Positions 4,920-5,639 of a stretch of 5,639 nt of DNA are shown here, piece after piece. Below the pieces are notes generated by a model. That model ran no database searches. It was not told the DNA's origin and saw only the letters and a list, made by a program, of their open reading frames with translations. This DNA comes from Lachnospiraceae bacterium (GTDB lineage Bacteria > Bacillota > Clostridia > Lachnospirales > Lachnospiraceae). The stretch covers positions 1 to 5,639 of the forward strand of contig JAHZHB010000005.1 in the NCBI GenBank assembly GCA_019420465.1, given 5' to 3'. Made by a program: the position numbers and the translations under genes. How positions within the stretch are numbered: the first letter of the stretch is position 1; each line of letters begins with the position of its first letter.

Positions 4920-5639
4920 TTACATCATGCCGCCCATACCCGGGTTAGCTGCCGGCATAGCCGGAGCCGGCTCTTTGATCGTAGAAACGACAGATTCTGT
5001 TGTCAGCAGAGTAGCTGCAACGCTGGTTGCATTCTGCAGAGCGCTTCTGGTAACCTTTGCCGGATCCAGGATACCCTCTTCAACCATGTTGACATACTCT
5101 TCTTTGTATGCATCAAATCCGACACCATCCTCGGATTCTCTTACCTTATTGATGATGACAGATCCTTCCAGACCTGCATTGTTGGCGATATGATACAGCG
5201 GAGCTTCCAGAGCTTTCAGGATGATACGTGCACCTGTCTTCTCATCACCTTCCAGACCGTTAACCAGCTCGGCAACCTTCTTGGAAGCACGGATGTATGC
5301 GGATCCACCACCCTGTACGATACCTTCTTCAACAGCTGCTCTTGTAGCATTCAGAGCATCTTCCATACGAAGCTTAGCCTCTTTCATCTCTGTCTCAGTA
5401 GCAGCACCAACACGGATCACAGCTACACCACCAGCCAGTTTAGCCAGTCTCTCCTGCAGTTTCTCGCGGTCAAATGTAGATGTTGTCTCTTCGATCTGGC
5501 TCTTCAGCTGTGCGATACGTGCACTGATAGCAGCCTTGTCACCCTCACCGTCAACAATGACTGTGTTCTCTTCCTGTACTTTGACAGATTTAGCACGACC
5601 AAGCTGAGCGATCGTTGTATCCTGCAGTTCCAGACCAAG
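4920..5639 (-). CDS. groEL: Chaperonin GroEL, C-terminal part; 5' end beyond window
   Basis: GroEL (Hsp60) forms double heptameric rings with GroES that fold cytoplasmic proteins using ATP. The 239 visible residues, open at the window edge and in frame from 5639, cover the second half of the apical domain, the intermediate domain and the C-terminal equatorial domain. Visible landmarks are FDREKLQERLAKLAGGVAVI (fragment residues 56-75), GAATETEMKEAK (78-89), and EDALNATRAAVEEG (93-106), whose first Asp (94) matches the E. coli ATP-hydrolysis residue Asp398. GGG (110-112) and ILDPAKVTRSALQNA (190-204) follow. The tail ends in PGMGGMM, the usual Gly-Met-rich C-terminus but short. Nothing appears truncated apart from the window edge. 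groES would normally lie just upstream, outside this window. A terminator closes the unit before guaB. Confidence 0.99.
   Translation of the reverse strand, partial: LGLELQDTTIAQLGRAKSVKVQEENTVIVDGEGDKAAISARIAQLKSQIEETTSTFDREKLQERLAKLAGGVAVIRVGAATETEMKEAKLRMEDALNATRAAVEEGIVQGGGSAYIRASKKVAELVNGLEGDEKTGARIILKALEAPLYHIANNAGLEGSVIINKVRESEDGVGFDAYKEEYVNMVEEGILDPAKVTRSALQNATSVAATLLTTESVVSTIKEPAPAMPAANPGMGGMM

Overview
The window reads like the chromosome of a low-to-mid-GC Firmicute, most likely a gut Lachnospiraceae-type clostridium. The evidence is strong AGGAGG ribosome binding sites, a sigma-A promoter, U-tailed terminators, a stand-alone AICAR transformylase paired with an archaeal-type (PurO) IMP cyclohydrolase instead of bifunctional PurH, and a groEL-guaB neighbourhood that I recall from clostridia. 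The family placement is inference; no rRNA or other phylogenetic marker is present.

All genes lie on the minus strand, so the window is best read from its right end. It opens inside groEL (C-terminal 239 residues, stop at 4920) with a terminator just after it. A TTGACA-17-TAAACT promoter and strong ribosome binding site then drive guaB (IMP dehydrogenase, 485 aa), which ends in its own terminator. A membrane-anchored Amidase_2 (N-acetylmuramoyl-L-alanine amidase) of 258 aa follows after only 80 bases, possibly from a promoter overlapping the guaB terminator. A 440-base gene-free stretch (1912-2351) comes next. Last are the IMP cyclohydrolase (purO, 237 aa) and the AICAR transformylase (purH C-terminal-domain type, 370 codons visible), which runs off the left edge.

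The genes make a purine theme. The last two steps to IMP (AICAR to FAICAR to IMP) are encoded by the distal pair, and the first committed step from IMP to GMP by guaB. The amidase and GroEL are unrelated housekeeping functions, and terminators separate the units, so this is a neighbourhood and not a single operon.

The part that ordinary annotation would miss is the intergenic stretch upstream of purO. It holds a 133-base non-coding element (1955-2087) with 15-base terminal inverted repeats beginning GTAAC, flanked by a perfect 8-base direct repeat GAAACCTT. That is the signature of a miniature transposable element, and the GTAA tips with 8-base duplication fit the IS66 family. It sits between a strong intrinsic terminator and the purO ribosome binding site, so it probably forms part of the purO leader. 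Upstream of the terminator is a promoter-like sequence that could start a roughly 105-base terminated transcript, either a small RNA or an attenuated purO leader. I did not find a wholly new multi-gene system.
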